DNA from: Antennarius striatus
Taxonomy: Eukaryota; Chordata; Actinopteri; Lophiiformes; Antennariidae
Reading direction: 5' to 3'
DNA: 64,000 nucleotides
Assembly (NCBI RefSeq): GCF_040054535.1
Contig: NC_090787.1
Coordinates: 21,234,501 to 21,298,500, forward strand
The notes beneath the pieces were generated by a model. It was given only the letters and a program-made list of their open reading frames with translations. It was not told where the DNA came from and searched no databases. Position 1 is the stretch's first letter; the number at the start of each line of letters is the position of its first letter. Of this stretch, positions 51,221-64,000 are shown one piece after another. The translations under genes were made by a program, and so were the position numbers.

Positions 51221-54173
51221 ATCTGAACACTATCAGTTAAGGTCGTACAGGACGCTGATTTCTTGGGCCACAATAATGTCAGTAGAAGATCCCTGATCAC
51301 CTTTTGTGGAAATTTCTCAGGTGTGGAACGATGCATAGGAGGTTCACTCTGAATGTGATGAAAGAATCATAAATGTACTATTTTAAACACATTTCAAATC
51401 CTTTGGTAAAACTTGGTGACTAAATAAGCAGTTCTTTTAAATTTATTTTTTAAATGAATAATCAGAATGTGTCATTGATGCATGATGACAGAAAACACAT
51501 GTTAATAATGTTTCTTGTTCATCTAGAATAAATCTTAAAATTGAATACAAGTGTAAAGCATTGTACTCCCAAACTTCTGTCTGAGGCCCACATGCTGGCT
51601 TTAAATAAATTTAGAAAAGGGGTTTTGGAAGAGAAAGCTCATCAGAGTATGAAGTTTTAGTGAAGGTGATATATCCAGGGGTGTGTGCTCTCTGACGGCT
51701 TTCTACCTTAATATGAGAAAACAGATGAAATCTGGCTTTTAAATAAATGATGCACTCTAAAAACCACAACCTTTCTCTTGAAATGAAAGGAGGTGAAGTA
51801 TGAAATATGACCATACTCAAGTAAATTACCTCAAAATTGTATGCGAGTGCAGTGCACTAAATGTTCTATCTATATAATACACTGCCCATAAAGGACTGAT
51901 AAAACACGTATAATGCGGTTATTCTTAATTTTTAACACGTGTTCAGCACATAAGTAATTACTGGCGTCATTCTTTTTCTTATTTTATCACCATTTAATTT
52001 CTGCAGTACACAATCCAAATTTGAAGTGGTTATTATTGCAGGACTCATTTCCAAGAAATTAGCTCTGTGAGTTCAGTGTAGCCTCTCATGAACTCGATCC
52101 TGATTCTCTTTGGATGAATAACAATGAAACATCTGCACCGGATTCCACTCCCAGCTCCCCTCTGGTACTCTTACTCCTCCAAGCAGATATGGGGAACACC
52201 TGGCCTGTGTGGAATTGGACATCCTTATTGATCACCATAGGAAGGAATGGTCGCAGACATCATGTCTCCTCCACTGCAACCCCAGCATATAGAAACCAAC
52301 CTACTGTAAGGGTCAGGAAAATAAAGGACACTATAATTAACACCAAGGGGCAAAATGGAGTGGATTGTTTTTAGCTGCTAGATCTAGAACACAGGCTTCA
52401 ACTCCAATCATATTAATTTAATTCATATTTAACAGTTGTAGAAACAGTCTTCTGGCCACACTTGAGAGGCCTGCATGTAAAATAAATACTGAGAGAGATT
52501 TCACCACCACATGGTCAGACAATTTCACTTGGAGCCATTTGAACTTACAGCAATGCAACCAAAAACAACAGCGTAATTGCTGAGTGTCTCTGTGAATACA
52601 GTGTTGCTAGGTAATTATTCTTATTATGCAGGCGACATGACAAATGTTGTCTAGACTAATCTGGCTCTTTTTGTAATCACACATTCTGGGTTTATACATT
52701 ACATTTTCCAATCCAAATCTTTGCGATTAGATTATTATGTTAATATTTGTTACCGGTGTTTCAGTTTAGTTTTAATATTCGTATTCTTCCAGAGATCTGA
52801 CATTGTAACTCATGCTGCTGGCATTCTTGAAGATAATTTTGAAACAAAGAAGGAAAATGTTTCTGACAAAGACCATTACACAGTTGTATTTAACTTCACA
52901 AACCTGACATGGTCTTGATATTGATATGTACTGTTTGTCTGTATTTTCAGCACCAAGGGCCCCACGGATACCTATCACCATAAACCACTGGCTCATTAAT
53001 GACCACATTCAACATGCCTGGAGCATTTTTGTTTAGAGCAAATTAATGTTGGTTTCACGGTTGTGAAAATTATTGACTGAATTCTCCTGATTGCTTCCCC
53101 TGATAATGCCAGCAAATCAAATCCGAAACATTAAAAGTTGTCTGAGGGGCAGCACGTAATGCGAAACCTCTTTGTTCTTAAGAACAGCATGTGTTTTGGA
53201 AACATGTGTTTTAGAGCCTAATCAATATCAGAAATGAGAAGAGAAAAAGTGAAGGTCTTGAAACTTTAAACTTTTGCAACTTTTCAAAGTGCAATTACAG
53301 TGTACAAATAGGATTTTACCCAAAGCAGTGTGCATGTTGTTTTTTCATGCCTTGAAGGACATTTCAAAGGTTTGGCCGAGGCTGAAACCACAGGGGGACA
53401 GCTGGTTAGCGTAGGAAAATGTTAGTGAGGAGTTCATGTGTGCAGCTCTCCCTAACTGCTGTCAGCTATGCTATATGGGTGCTCTGTGAAGTTGGCAATA
53501 AGTAATCTGCTCTAATAAGGAGAGTGAATAAAGTTGAAAGTGTTGTGTTGGAGCTGTACACCGTAGAGTTATTCGGACAGTACAATAGGCGATGTACATA
53601 GATGAATAGACATCAGCCGTGGGTATTTTAAGGTGAAACTATGGCTCATAGTTCAGAGAGTTTGTTCTTATTCTCATTACCTGTAACTTTTGACTTGTCC
53701 TGTATTATTATAATGTAATATTACGACAATATTAATTTAGATACAGATGAGTGACTCAAAAAGTACTTTGAGAAGTACTTTTTGCTATGACTCTACAGCA
53801 AACAGACAGTTATCATTGCATTCATGTGATGTGATTTTACACCAAGTCTTTATACCTTCAAATGATCCTGAGGTCATTTACAAACAGGCTGTATGCAATT
53901 TTGGATTTGAATAAAAAATGTGCTTTTACATTTAAAATGCATGTTTAAGTAGGACATAAATGTCACATCTGGACACACCGTTACTCTTTATATGCCACTC
54001 CTTTCTTTGGGAGATTGTTGTAGTTATCATTCTGAATGTTTTGAGAAGACTTAGTACTGGCTTTTTTGTGCGAGCCACAGATAGTACAGTTAAAGGAACA
54101 ATTAATATATAACATTATTATAATATGTTTTATATGTAAATAATGAAATTGCATTTTTAAAATTTTGATTTTA

Positions 54174-54174
<1 letters not shown>

Positions 54175-54256
<82 letters not shown>

Positions 54257-54257
54257 A

Positions 54258-54317
<60 letters not shown>
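54175..54317. repeat. Compound (TA)n-(CA)n microsatellite
   Basis: About 75 bases of TA with TGTA interruptions, then about 29 CA units. Confidence 0.96.
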
Positions 54318-54319
<2 letters not shown>

Positions 54320-55906
54320 TCAAACATATGAGACTGCACACACAGTAGTATGACTGAAATTATTTAAATTAGGAAAAACACAAACACAAACCTTGTTTGT
54401 GTTTAAAGTTAAAAGTAATGGAATAGATTACATAAAAGTCAAAAACTGAACGAATGATTCGTGGTCTTGTAAGTGAAACGTACTCATGTTGTTAAGTAAG
54501 TATGAAGCATGAAGGATTGCTCCTCTTTATCTAAAACACAAATAGATGGGAATGAGCTATAAATTTTAACATGCGTTTATATGTTGCACTGATCTTGTAA
54601 TATACTGTATGTGAGGAAAACTTTACATTAAATTGATGCAGACTTGAAAACTTATAGGTAACACTTAGAGCTATATTCATGTTTTCATCATCCTCAGTCA
54701 TCTTCTTTTATCCATACAGGCAGACATCATTTTTATTTATCAGTGGACAGAAAATAATTAAAATAACTGTTTCAGAATATTTTTCACACTGTTGGAGGAT
54801 GACTTTTATGCTCATACATTTTGCTCTAATTTTACATAACAAAATTTTTACTTTCTCAAAAAATGTGTATCCAAAGAACTAAAGAGCTTCTGAAAATACC
54901 AAATATAATTTAGACTGAAATAACATTAAATTAAAAAAATTTTTTTATTTGGGTAACAAACTACTTAATATTTGAGCAATCAATTTTCATACTGTATTCT
55001 ATTCAAATCATATTAAAAAGATGACCCAAAGCAAACATTTTTTCTCTATTGCCTCCAAATGTTTTTTGTCACAAGAGAATGAAGCGTCACACGCTGGTTT
55101 CTGTTAGAGGCAGATTTAAATGTCGCTTTAGGTTTCTTTGCTGCTGCCCTTTGTGGATTTCCACACTCTCACAGCACGTTAAGAGACAGGATGGATTTGT
55201 AAATACTGCTCAGTGTCTGATTTCCAGTAATAGCTCAACACTGTTGAAATGATTGTTAACATAAAGTAACAGTTTTACAAGAATGTAGCTGGTCTAGTGA
55301 TATTTTTGACCAGAAAATTCTCTGATCTTGGTCTTAAACATTCTCTGTTTGATACGGCTTTCAAATGAACCGTTGGTATGAACCTCATTTTCCGCCTCCC
55401 AAAATGGTATCGGGTGGTGATGAGCCATCCCATAACACTTTCATGGCTACACTGTAAACATGCTTCACTGGTTTTATTCCTGAAGAAAATCACAGCCAGA
55501 GAATCAAACTGTCTTCAGTCAACATTTAGATTCTTAATATGCTGCACGAAACGGAGCCACAGAGGAGGAGACTTCTTTCATGAGACACGTCGCTAATGCT
55601 CTGAAGTTTGATCCTTCCATCTGAGATGATTTTTAAAAGAGAGACAATGCCTCTGCAGATTGGAGGCTTTGGAGGATTTCTCTCTCATCAGATATTAATG
55701 GAAGAAGTGGCATTTATATGGAGCAGAGCTGAATAATATACATGTAGACTGATATATGCTGTTACTCAAGAAATTACATCTTCAGCTATTAATGAAATTT
55801 TTAAAAATATTTGTACATTTTTCTACCACAAATCCATAAGAGAGTGAAGTGTATAATATCTGCCTGTAGAGGGCACACTTCAGCTGGAATGCTTCAGGGC
55901 GACTCC

Positions 55907-55908
<2 letters not shown>

Positions 55909-55970
<62 letters not shown>

Positions 55971-56020
55971 GCAGTATTTATTGGAGTACAACCATCCCCT
56001 CACACACACTCACACACACA

Positions 56021-56055
<35 letters not shown>
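55909..56055. repeat. Two adjacent (CA)n tracts
   Basis: A pure CA run at 55909-55968 and, after 30 bases, an interrupted CA run to 56055. Confidence 0.95.
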
Positions 56056-56056
<1 letters not shown>

Positions 56057-56059
56057 GGC

Positions 56060-56420
56060 CGTATGAATTAGACATGAGTTAATGCCAGTTATTCTGATGA
56101 AGGTACTGTACATCATCTTCCTCCGCTCCTCTCTTAATGAGACGGGCCCATCAGGATGGAGTCGGAGTTTTCTGATATCACCCAGAGGGGAAGGGCAAGC
56201 AAACACATTAACGCTCATAATTTATAGCAAATCAAGAAAGATTTTGTTGGGAGACAGGATCACACCAATTACCAGTTGTTTATTGTTTGCTGTTGTTGTG
56301 TTTACTGCAATCTAATCGTATTTAGAGGTCAGCTAGCGCCGCATCAGCACCACGTGAAAAAGCTCTTTTGAAGCCTTTCATTTCACTGGTGCCATATTAG
56401 CTGCACTGAGCAGCCCTTCA
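56060..56420. other. Candidate regulatory block A
   Basis: A stretch with no tandem repeat or coding bias and many homeobox-type and AT-rich words (CATAATTTATAG, CACACCAATTACC, TGAATTAGACATGAGTTAATG, TTTACTGCAATCTAATCG, CATCAGCACCACGTGAAAA with an E-box CACGTG). This texture is typical of conserved vertebrate non-coding elements, but conservation itself cannot be tested here. Confidence 0.3.
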
Positions 56421-56853
56421 CAACACGCAGCCCTCGCTTTCAAGATAAAAAGAAACAAGCATTACATCACTTTCTAAATAACTTCACAAATTAAGGAAAT
56501 TACATGTATTAAGTGGTCACTAAAAAAAAAAAGAAAACATGCCAGACCATTGAGAAAAATGTGTTTCATCTATTAATTTGCCCTGAGATAATAATCGTTT
56601 AGATAATGGTTTGAAACGTGGAAACATGTGTTTGATTCTGGGAAAACGTTGTTCGTCCAGACAAGGTTTCCTCTTTTCCCTTCTTGTTCCTCACGTGGAA
56701 AAAGCAGATTGGTGGCATAACAGCCAGAAAATCATGGAAATCAGCAACGCCTTATTATACCAAGGTCATTACAGCGGCTTTTATCCCCCCCCCCCACCGT
56801 ACTTATAGGAGGTAAAGGAATCCCATTCTCCATCACCCAAGGCCTCACCTTTG

Positions 56854-57119
<266 letters not shown>

Positions 57120-57805
57120 GCTGGTCGGCGCTCCTGCATGGAGAAGGTGTGTGCTGCTGCAGGAGGACATTGAATAATGCACAGGAAGGCAGGGGGAGGC
57201 TCAAACAGAGTCGGCAGTGGCGTAGGTAGCTGATTGCTGCTTTATCCCACATATATGAATGAGAAGACATGAAGGGACATAAATATCCTGGAGGTTTCTG
57301 GATCATTATGGAGTGTAGGTTAGCTGTTTGGTAAGACAGCAGTTTTACGTGAAACCCTTTGAAATGACTGAATAGATCCGTTTCAACCTTGGTTCTTACG
57401 GTCACATACTTCCACAATAAAACAATTAACATATCGAGCAGAGAATGGGAACAAAACGTGAGCTGAATGTCTGGAGTGTTTCACCATTCATGCCACATAT
57501 TCTTGGAGTTCGTTTACAACTTGAACGTGGCAACAAATTAATTTTCATGTATCTTCAAATTGTTTCCTTTGAAGCAGCACAATCACATAATTTGGAGCAA
57601 AAAAAAAATATCGCAGTAGAAATGTTGATATTTTCTAATGAGCGTCACAGAGTAGTTCACATCTACAAAGAAAATGTGTAACTGGCATCTTTATGGGAAG
57701 AAATATAATCTGTTACTGCTGCTGAAGATGGGCTCTCATGATTTAAACCCCTCCATTGAATGGGTGCTACAGACAAGCTGCCAGCACATTAAACTAAAGC
57801 TGTGT

Positions 57806-57806
<1 letters not shown>

Positions 57807-57898
<92 letters not shown>
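57807..57898. repeat. (GT)n microsatellite
   Basis: About 43 GT units in the gene-free region. Confidence 0.97.
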
Positions 57899-57900
<2 letters not shown>

Positions 57901-60539
57901 CTCATGGCTGTCGTCCAGACTCAGTGTATTATACAAAAAAATCCATGAAAGTGTATTCAGAGTTTGTGAATTGGGAGCTGTGCATTGATAGTCGTGTAAA
58001 CTGTATTTCCCTCACAGTTCACACTTCTTGTCTTCTACTTAATGAAGTTTCTCACTGCTTCAACCCATTCAGAACACACACACAACATTTAACCATGAAC
58101 TCAGTCATCCTCTTCTGGGCTACATGGGATCGTACGACTGACATCAGATATCCTTTTTAATGCAAGTACTGCTGTGAGTCCATAAACCTAAGAGGACACG
58201 GAGCTTTTTCGAAGGATTTGTTTCACACGGTGTGAAAGTCAGCCCTCTGCTGCCTCTCTGCTTTGTGTCCGGGTGGATTACAGGTGTAGAGAAAGAGAGA
58301 AACCCCTCAGATTAGGGCTGGCAGAAGCGTTGGGATGAAAAGGATGAACATCAGGCACTTGATCGGACAGGATCAATGAAAAGCAATTATGAGATAAGTC
58401 TCTGGGAGCAGCGTGGGGCTACATGACCCGCACGTCGGCAGCAGCTCGGGGAACGAGGGGATAAACCGCCAAAGTGTGTCAGATTTTAAAAAAACAAGAG
58501 CAAACAGGATTAGATGTGCAAGTGTGAGGTGGAGGGATTGAGGAAGCAGCGCTGATATCACGGTGGATAATATCTCTGTTTGTCTGTGCGTTTCTGTTTC
58601 CTTGTGTTATTTGCGCGTGGCTTACGTGTTTTCCCTAACATCTATTGTCATAATGATGTGTGATTATTAAGGGAGCAGAGTTTTCACAGCGGGGAAAAGG
58701 GGGCTGAGCTGACAACAGGTTGGGCCTCCCTTTGTGTCTTTGTTTGAACGCTCAGCGAATACATATTCATGCTCCCAATATGAACACAATCGTGTGCATT
58801 TGTTTATCATATTTGCTTAGATTTGGTTGTACACAGTTATAATGCAAACTGAGGGCAGATGGTAATAGAACAGAAAGGTTTCCTGCAGGAGAGGTGGACG
58901 CAGCCTCCAGGTGCTAATGCCTTGTTATTTCAGCAGCCTCCCTGGAAGAGGTGCAGCTCCAGCAGCAGGCTAGCCATTAGGCTAAAACCGGGGTGTGTGG
59001 GCTGAAAACGTATTCCGACCATTAGTGTACCTCCTGTGCATGGCTCCAGAGTACAAAAGCCTTCGCGTTTTTATTCCAATTTGTTGGCGTCAGGATGACA
59101 AAGAACAAATATCTCGGTGGTTAGCAGGCTTTTTAGTCTCTAGTGATGTTTTGGTGTTTGTGTTCTGACGTAACATCACTGTTGAGGCCCTTAGAGACAG
59201 GTGAAGGTATAAGCACAATGTATGGACCATATAGGCTTCATGGAAGTGCCTGGCCCCTTTGACTGTATTCATGCATCTGCTTCTTTCCAACACTAGATGG
59301 CTGTGTGTTCTACGTATGCATCCTTCGTGTCACAGCGTTGCCTCTTTATTGGCCCTGGAAATGCACGGCTGAGCAAAGGATTTTTGTTAATAATGCTTTG
59401 AGACACTCGGGTTATGAAAACCCACAGCTGCGCAGACATAACACCCAACTTCATGTTTTGATGTTTGAATTTGCCAAGCCTTCATTTTTTTTTTATGAAG
59501 TCACGAACAATGGATTAAATATACTGTCATTACAAAAAGTCAGGCACAGACACACACTCGCTGAGGTGAAAGAGCATTGGAGTAGATTTAAAAATAAACT
59601 CTATGTAATGTCAATTTTAATATATATCTCACAAATCTTCTTTTTTTTTGTGGGTAGGGAGCAAAAAAAGACTTCAGTCAAAGTGACAGATTTCAAAACA
59701 AGTCAAAGGGCAGTTGTGCCTAAAGAACCAGCGTAACACGTGACTTATCATGATCATATAATCACATGATCATTGTGACTGCAGCACCGTTTACATTCCT
59801 CATTGCTGGTCTGTTCATCCGCTCATTGATTTAACCAGGAGTGTAATGGGATTCTAGTAGTAGTGATTATCACAAGCAGACAGGTTATTAGTGGTTATTG
59901 CAGCCACACATTGTAGAATAGAGTCTTCACACTTGCCTTGAGGAGGTGGATGAGTACACAAAGATACAACCACATGCATTCAAATGCATTCACACATGCA
60001 TTAAACCAGCCTATCTGAAGAATCTGAACCAGAACCAGAACAACTTGAGGCAGAAGTAGAACCACTTATAAATAAAGGAGGAAATAAAGAGCAGAAAAAC
60101 GAATGAGAACCACAGTGAGGTAGAGGAGAAGCCCATTGGGCCCGCTCTGACTCAACGTCCTCTTAAAAGATGGAAATCTAGAAAACAAGCAAAGCTTTGC
60201 GAGACAGTCGTATAAAATCACCCGTGCAAATCAGGGTTTGATGACTTCGGGATCTGGAGTTATCGGGTGTGAACAATACTCTGATCACCACTGAATGTTA
60301 TTAACACTTTTAATAACACTCGTAACAGAAGCCGCTCACTTTTACAATCTCAACAGTTGGAGCTACAACGAGACCCAGACTCATTCATCCAGCTGTTGGC
60401 TTGTTTCATCTTAAAGACGTCATTATGATGCTAAAATCACACTCCTCCTCTGTTTAAAGAAGTTTGACGAGGCGATGCTGAAGGCTTTGTGTACATCTGC
60501 ACATCCACACCTCTGCGTCTCAATCTACTGCTGCATTTC

Positions 60540-60680
60540 TGGCTCTGTAATTCATGCAAAATGAAATGAAAACCTTCTTAGCAATATGCAGATTCCTTTA
60601 TGCAAATGAGCATTACCTATGGTGCACGGACGGCAGCGAGCGCCTTTGATCAGCTGCTGACATTCTCTAACTACTGAGAA
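60540..60680. other. Candidate regulatory block B with octamer site
   Basis: Contains GTAATTCATGCAAAATGAAATG and TTTATGCAAATGAGCATTACC. ATGCAAAT is the POU octamer; an ATGCAAAA variant lies 50 bases before it. The block is free of tandem repeats. Confidence 0.3.
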
Positions 60681-61326
60681 GAAAAGAACTTAAAAATTGT
60701 AAAGGCTCTTAATTGAAGTGAACATAAAAGAAGATACATGGTGTTAATTGGTATACGCTAAGAATAATCCAAACCTTGGAGACCACTGTCCCTTACCGGC
60801 CCCCCTGCCAAAGTGTCAGGATTTACATCTTTAATTCAAGATTTCCCCACATTAATTACCTCACAGGCAGCAGAAATGTGGATCACTTCATTTTAAAGTA
60901 TAATAAATATCCAAATAGTTTCTCCCCCCCGTCCCCATTCATGAATAACAATTTTTGTTAGTTAGCAAAAGCCTGGCTCTCCTGCTCCGAGGTGGTGGAA
61001 CACAAGGAATCACGTTGAGGATAAGATGCAGTGATTGAGCGTTAACGCAGGGACAGAAACACTGAATCAGATTATCATTGTGGCTCAGAAAAAATGAAGC
61101 AAAACACAAAAAGATGGGAAATTAAAAAACAAAGATGTATTCAGAGGTCAGTGCAAGATGCTGCAGTACTGTTGTTCTGTAACGGTTTCAGTACAATGTA
61201 AGAGAAAATACACAACCAGACGAAACCAGGTGTAGACTGATACCCGATTCAGAACAACACAATTCTGGCTTGACAACTAATTTCTGCGTGTGTATGTGCA
61301 CATTTTTCTTCTTGTGTATGTGTGTA

Positions 61327-61912
<586 letters not shown>

Positions 61913-62139
61913 TTGTATGTACATGCACACAGTCTGCAGTACTACTACACCTACACATATCTCCCTGTTTAAAGCTCATTTAACTCTGGACTGCCCTTGG
62001 AAATGAGCAGCTAAGCTGAGGCTTTTATCTGGTGAGCAGGTTCATGTATGGATTTATTAGTAGAAAATAGAAACACCCATTATTTCTTATTGAATCAGTT
62101 TCAAACATCACCCATTGTGGTTAATATTATGCAGTTTAT

Positions 62140-62480
62140 TAAGCAACAATAAGCAATTTATGTAAACTCAGTTCAAACGAGCTCCGCTCCTGTACACCTC
62201 CAAATCCTCCTTTTTTGAAGTGGTTTTATTTTGAGGTTTCGTTGTAATTTATTGGCTCAAAGTGCACGGTACAGCATTAAAACTGATTTGATATGGAAAC
62301 CTGTAGGGACATATTAATTAAAATAGCAATCTAATTAGCATTCCACTGTGACCTAAAAGTTGAATATTATTAGAGCTGCAACCGTCGGCTGTGATGAAAC
62401 GAGCTTACATGACAGTGAAATTGAAATTCAAAGAGCTGGAGATAATGTACACACAGATGAAAAGAACACACGGTGGGGAG
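62140..62480. other. Candidate regulatory block C
   Basis: Repeat-free AT-rich stretch rich in TAATTA/ATTAAT homeodomain-type words (ACATATTAATTAAAATAGC, CAATCTAATTAGCATTCC, TTGTAATTTATTGGC). It has the look of a conserved developmental element. Confidence 0.3.
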
Positions 62481-64000
62481 AAAAATAACACCAAGAATTT
62501 TTTCATTTTCTCACAAGGGGGAAATCCAGAGCCAGTATGAAGCAGATTGGTGTAATTTAATCCTAAAATCTACTCGACAAATATTGCTGTTATGATGAGT
62601 TAACCCCAGAAATATATAGTTATAATCTAACTACTATATTACAGCAAATATATGTAAACATAGCAGTTTGGAAGGAGACATTATAAGCACAATTATTCTA
62701 AAATACTTGGTTTCAAAAGAGTATTTCAATGAAAGTCGTAAGTACACAAGTGTTAGTAGTAAAATCTGCTTAACGTATCAAAAATAGAGGCGCTCATTAG
62801 CCAGAAGGGCCTTTTTCAAAGTGATATAGCTTCATGTGTATAACTGTACATGGATATGTGTAAGCAGCATTTTAATGTTGGTTTTGGAGGAGACTTCCGT
62901 CATACGTCATGTTTCATACGATTGTTGTACATTTTGTTTGTTTGAGACGTTAGAATTTAAAAAAATAAGTCGTCGCTAATTCTCTTAAAAAAATGAAGCA
63001 AGTTGTTATAACTCCATATAAAATGTAGACGTTGTTGAGTTCTGGTCTATTCTGTGTTAACGTGTTTAACCTTGAGAACGTCTGTGCCCCCCCCGCCCCC
63101 CCGCATCACTTTAGGGACAGCTGCATTTCCCTGCATAACCATAACCCAACCACGAGCGGGTTTCTTGGGAAGGGGCTCTCCGATCCTCCTGAAGCTCCAC
63201 AGGTGGGTGTGTGAGCGTGTCCCTGCAGCCCCTGATAATCACTCATTAGTATTCATTAGTGTGAGGGGCCGGCCGGTGCAGGGTTCACGTTGAATCAGTG
63301 TTCAGACCAAGCCTCGGCCCGGCGCGGGTCAGAGCACAGCCAGTAATTAGGCCCACCAGTCAGGAGGCATTTTACTAAACACAACACGTGAGGATGGGAG
63401 GGAGGAGATGCAACCACCAGGAGACAGTCCTGAGGAGAGGGATGGGGGGGTCGAGAGGAGGAGGTGTCTGCTCCATTCAAAAGAAGCCAACCTGGGTCTT
63501 CTTGCTGTCCTGTGGATGACTTCCAGTTCCTTTCCTTCCTCCATCATTCACTTAATCTGGATTAAAAAAGCAGGTAACCTTGTCTGTCCTGTATCTCATG
63601 TTCTACCCCCCCCCCCCCTGTCTTGGTTTCATATTTATTGATGGAACTTTGTGTGTCTCATGGTTGATAATAACATCAGTTATTACCACCTACACACACA
63701 ATGGTGTGATGGTTAACGTGACAGAAGCTCTCCACAGACGTTACTACAAATACGACTGTTTCCTAACTGAATTAATCTAATCTGGATCCCCTCTGGACCA
63801 GAATCTCACACCGTTTCCTGTCTGATGATCCGTTAAAGGCAGAGATCTTCAGACCTGGTCGGGCTGAAGGCCTCCAGAGCTCCTCAGAGCCGTCAGAGCA
63901 TCTGACAGGGAGAAGAGCTTCTGACGCTGACTGACAGCAGTTGAGAAAACAAGAGGTCAAGTGTTGAGCTTTTGTGAGACAGGAGAGGTAGGTGTGAACC

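Noticed and set aside
52114..52374. 86-codon frame in the gene-free region
   Set aside because: No recognisable motif, no splice partners and ordinary composition; likely chance or very old element debris.
63000..63650. Possible first exon of a neighbouring gene (GC-richer stretch with several short frames)
   Set aside because: No recognised protein, no start/donor pair with coding bias and no CpG-dense promoter; left as non-coding.

Overview
This is vertebrate nuclear DNA, most probably from a percomorph-like teleost. Three things show this: intron-rich genes with GT-AG splice sites, a very high density of long (CA/GT)n microsatellites, and fish-type mobile elements (RTE-like and L2/Rex-like LINEs, a tRNA-derived SINE, Ty3/gypsy debris, hAT-type and foldback elements). 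There are no prokaryotic features. The provided translations cover only single exons, so I built the gene models by hand from splice sites, reading phase and remembered human relatives. All exon phases were checked for consistency.

Layout: (1) 1-1281, the intron upstream of the first visible med14 exon, holding a 5'-truncated LINE with a perfect 16-bp target duplication. (2) 1282-6480 (+), the last 12 coding exons of med14 (Mediator tail/backbone subunit). (3) 8273-12369 (+), a complete eight-exon gene for a 261-residue helical protein that I do not recognise; its introns carry Ty3/gypsy debris and a SINE. (4) 13.5-32.06 kb (+), complete stag3 (meiotic cohesin SA3 subunit, about 1202 residues). 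Its introns and 3'UTR are full of elements: a 950-bp foldback element, a 514-bp hAT-like element with 8-bp target duplication, a 953-bp MITE-like element, and a pure (CA)459 tract starting 7 bases after a 5' splice site. (5) 48.65-32.24 kb (-), complete ppp2r3b (PP2A B'' regulatory subunit, PR70 type, 577 residues), converging tail to tail with stag3. (6) 49.45-51.2 kb (-), a decayed L2/Rex-like LINE ending in an (ATCT)n tail. (7) 51.2-64 kb, a gene-free region with long microsatellites and several low-repeat, AT-rich, motif-dense blocks that could be conserved regulatory elements.

The most interesting signal is inside the 7.8-kb first coding intron of ppp2r3b. On the minus strand at 41979-41848 is an open 44-codon exon that closely matches the special first exon of the PR72 isoform of the paralogue PPP2R3A. 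It joins in phase to the common exons only through a non-canonical GC donor. It suggests that this fish ppp2r3b makes both a long (577 aa) and a PR72-like short (507 aa) B'' subunit from two promoters.

The genes do not form a pathway cluster: transcription (med14), meiotic cohesion (stag3) and phosphatase targeting (ppp2r3b). In human they lie at Xp11.4, 7q22 and Xp22.33 (PAR1) respectively, so their adjacency here is of synteny interest.
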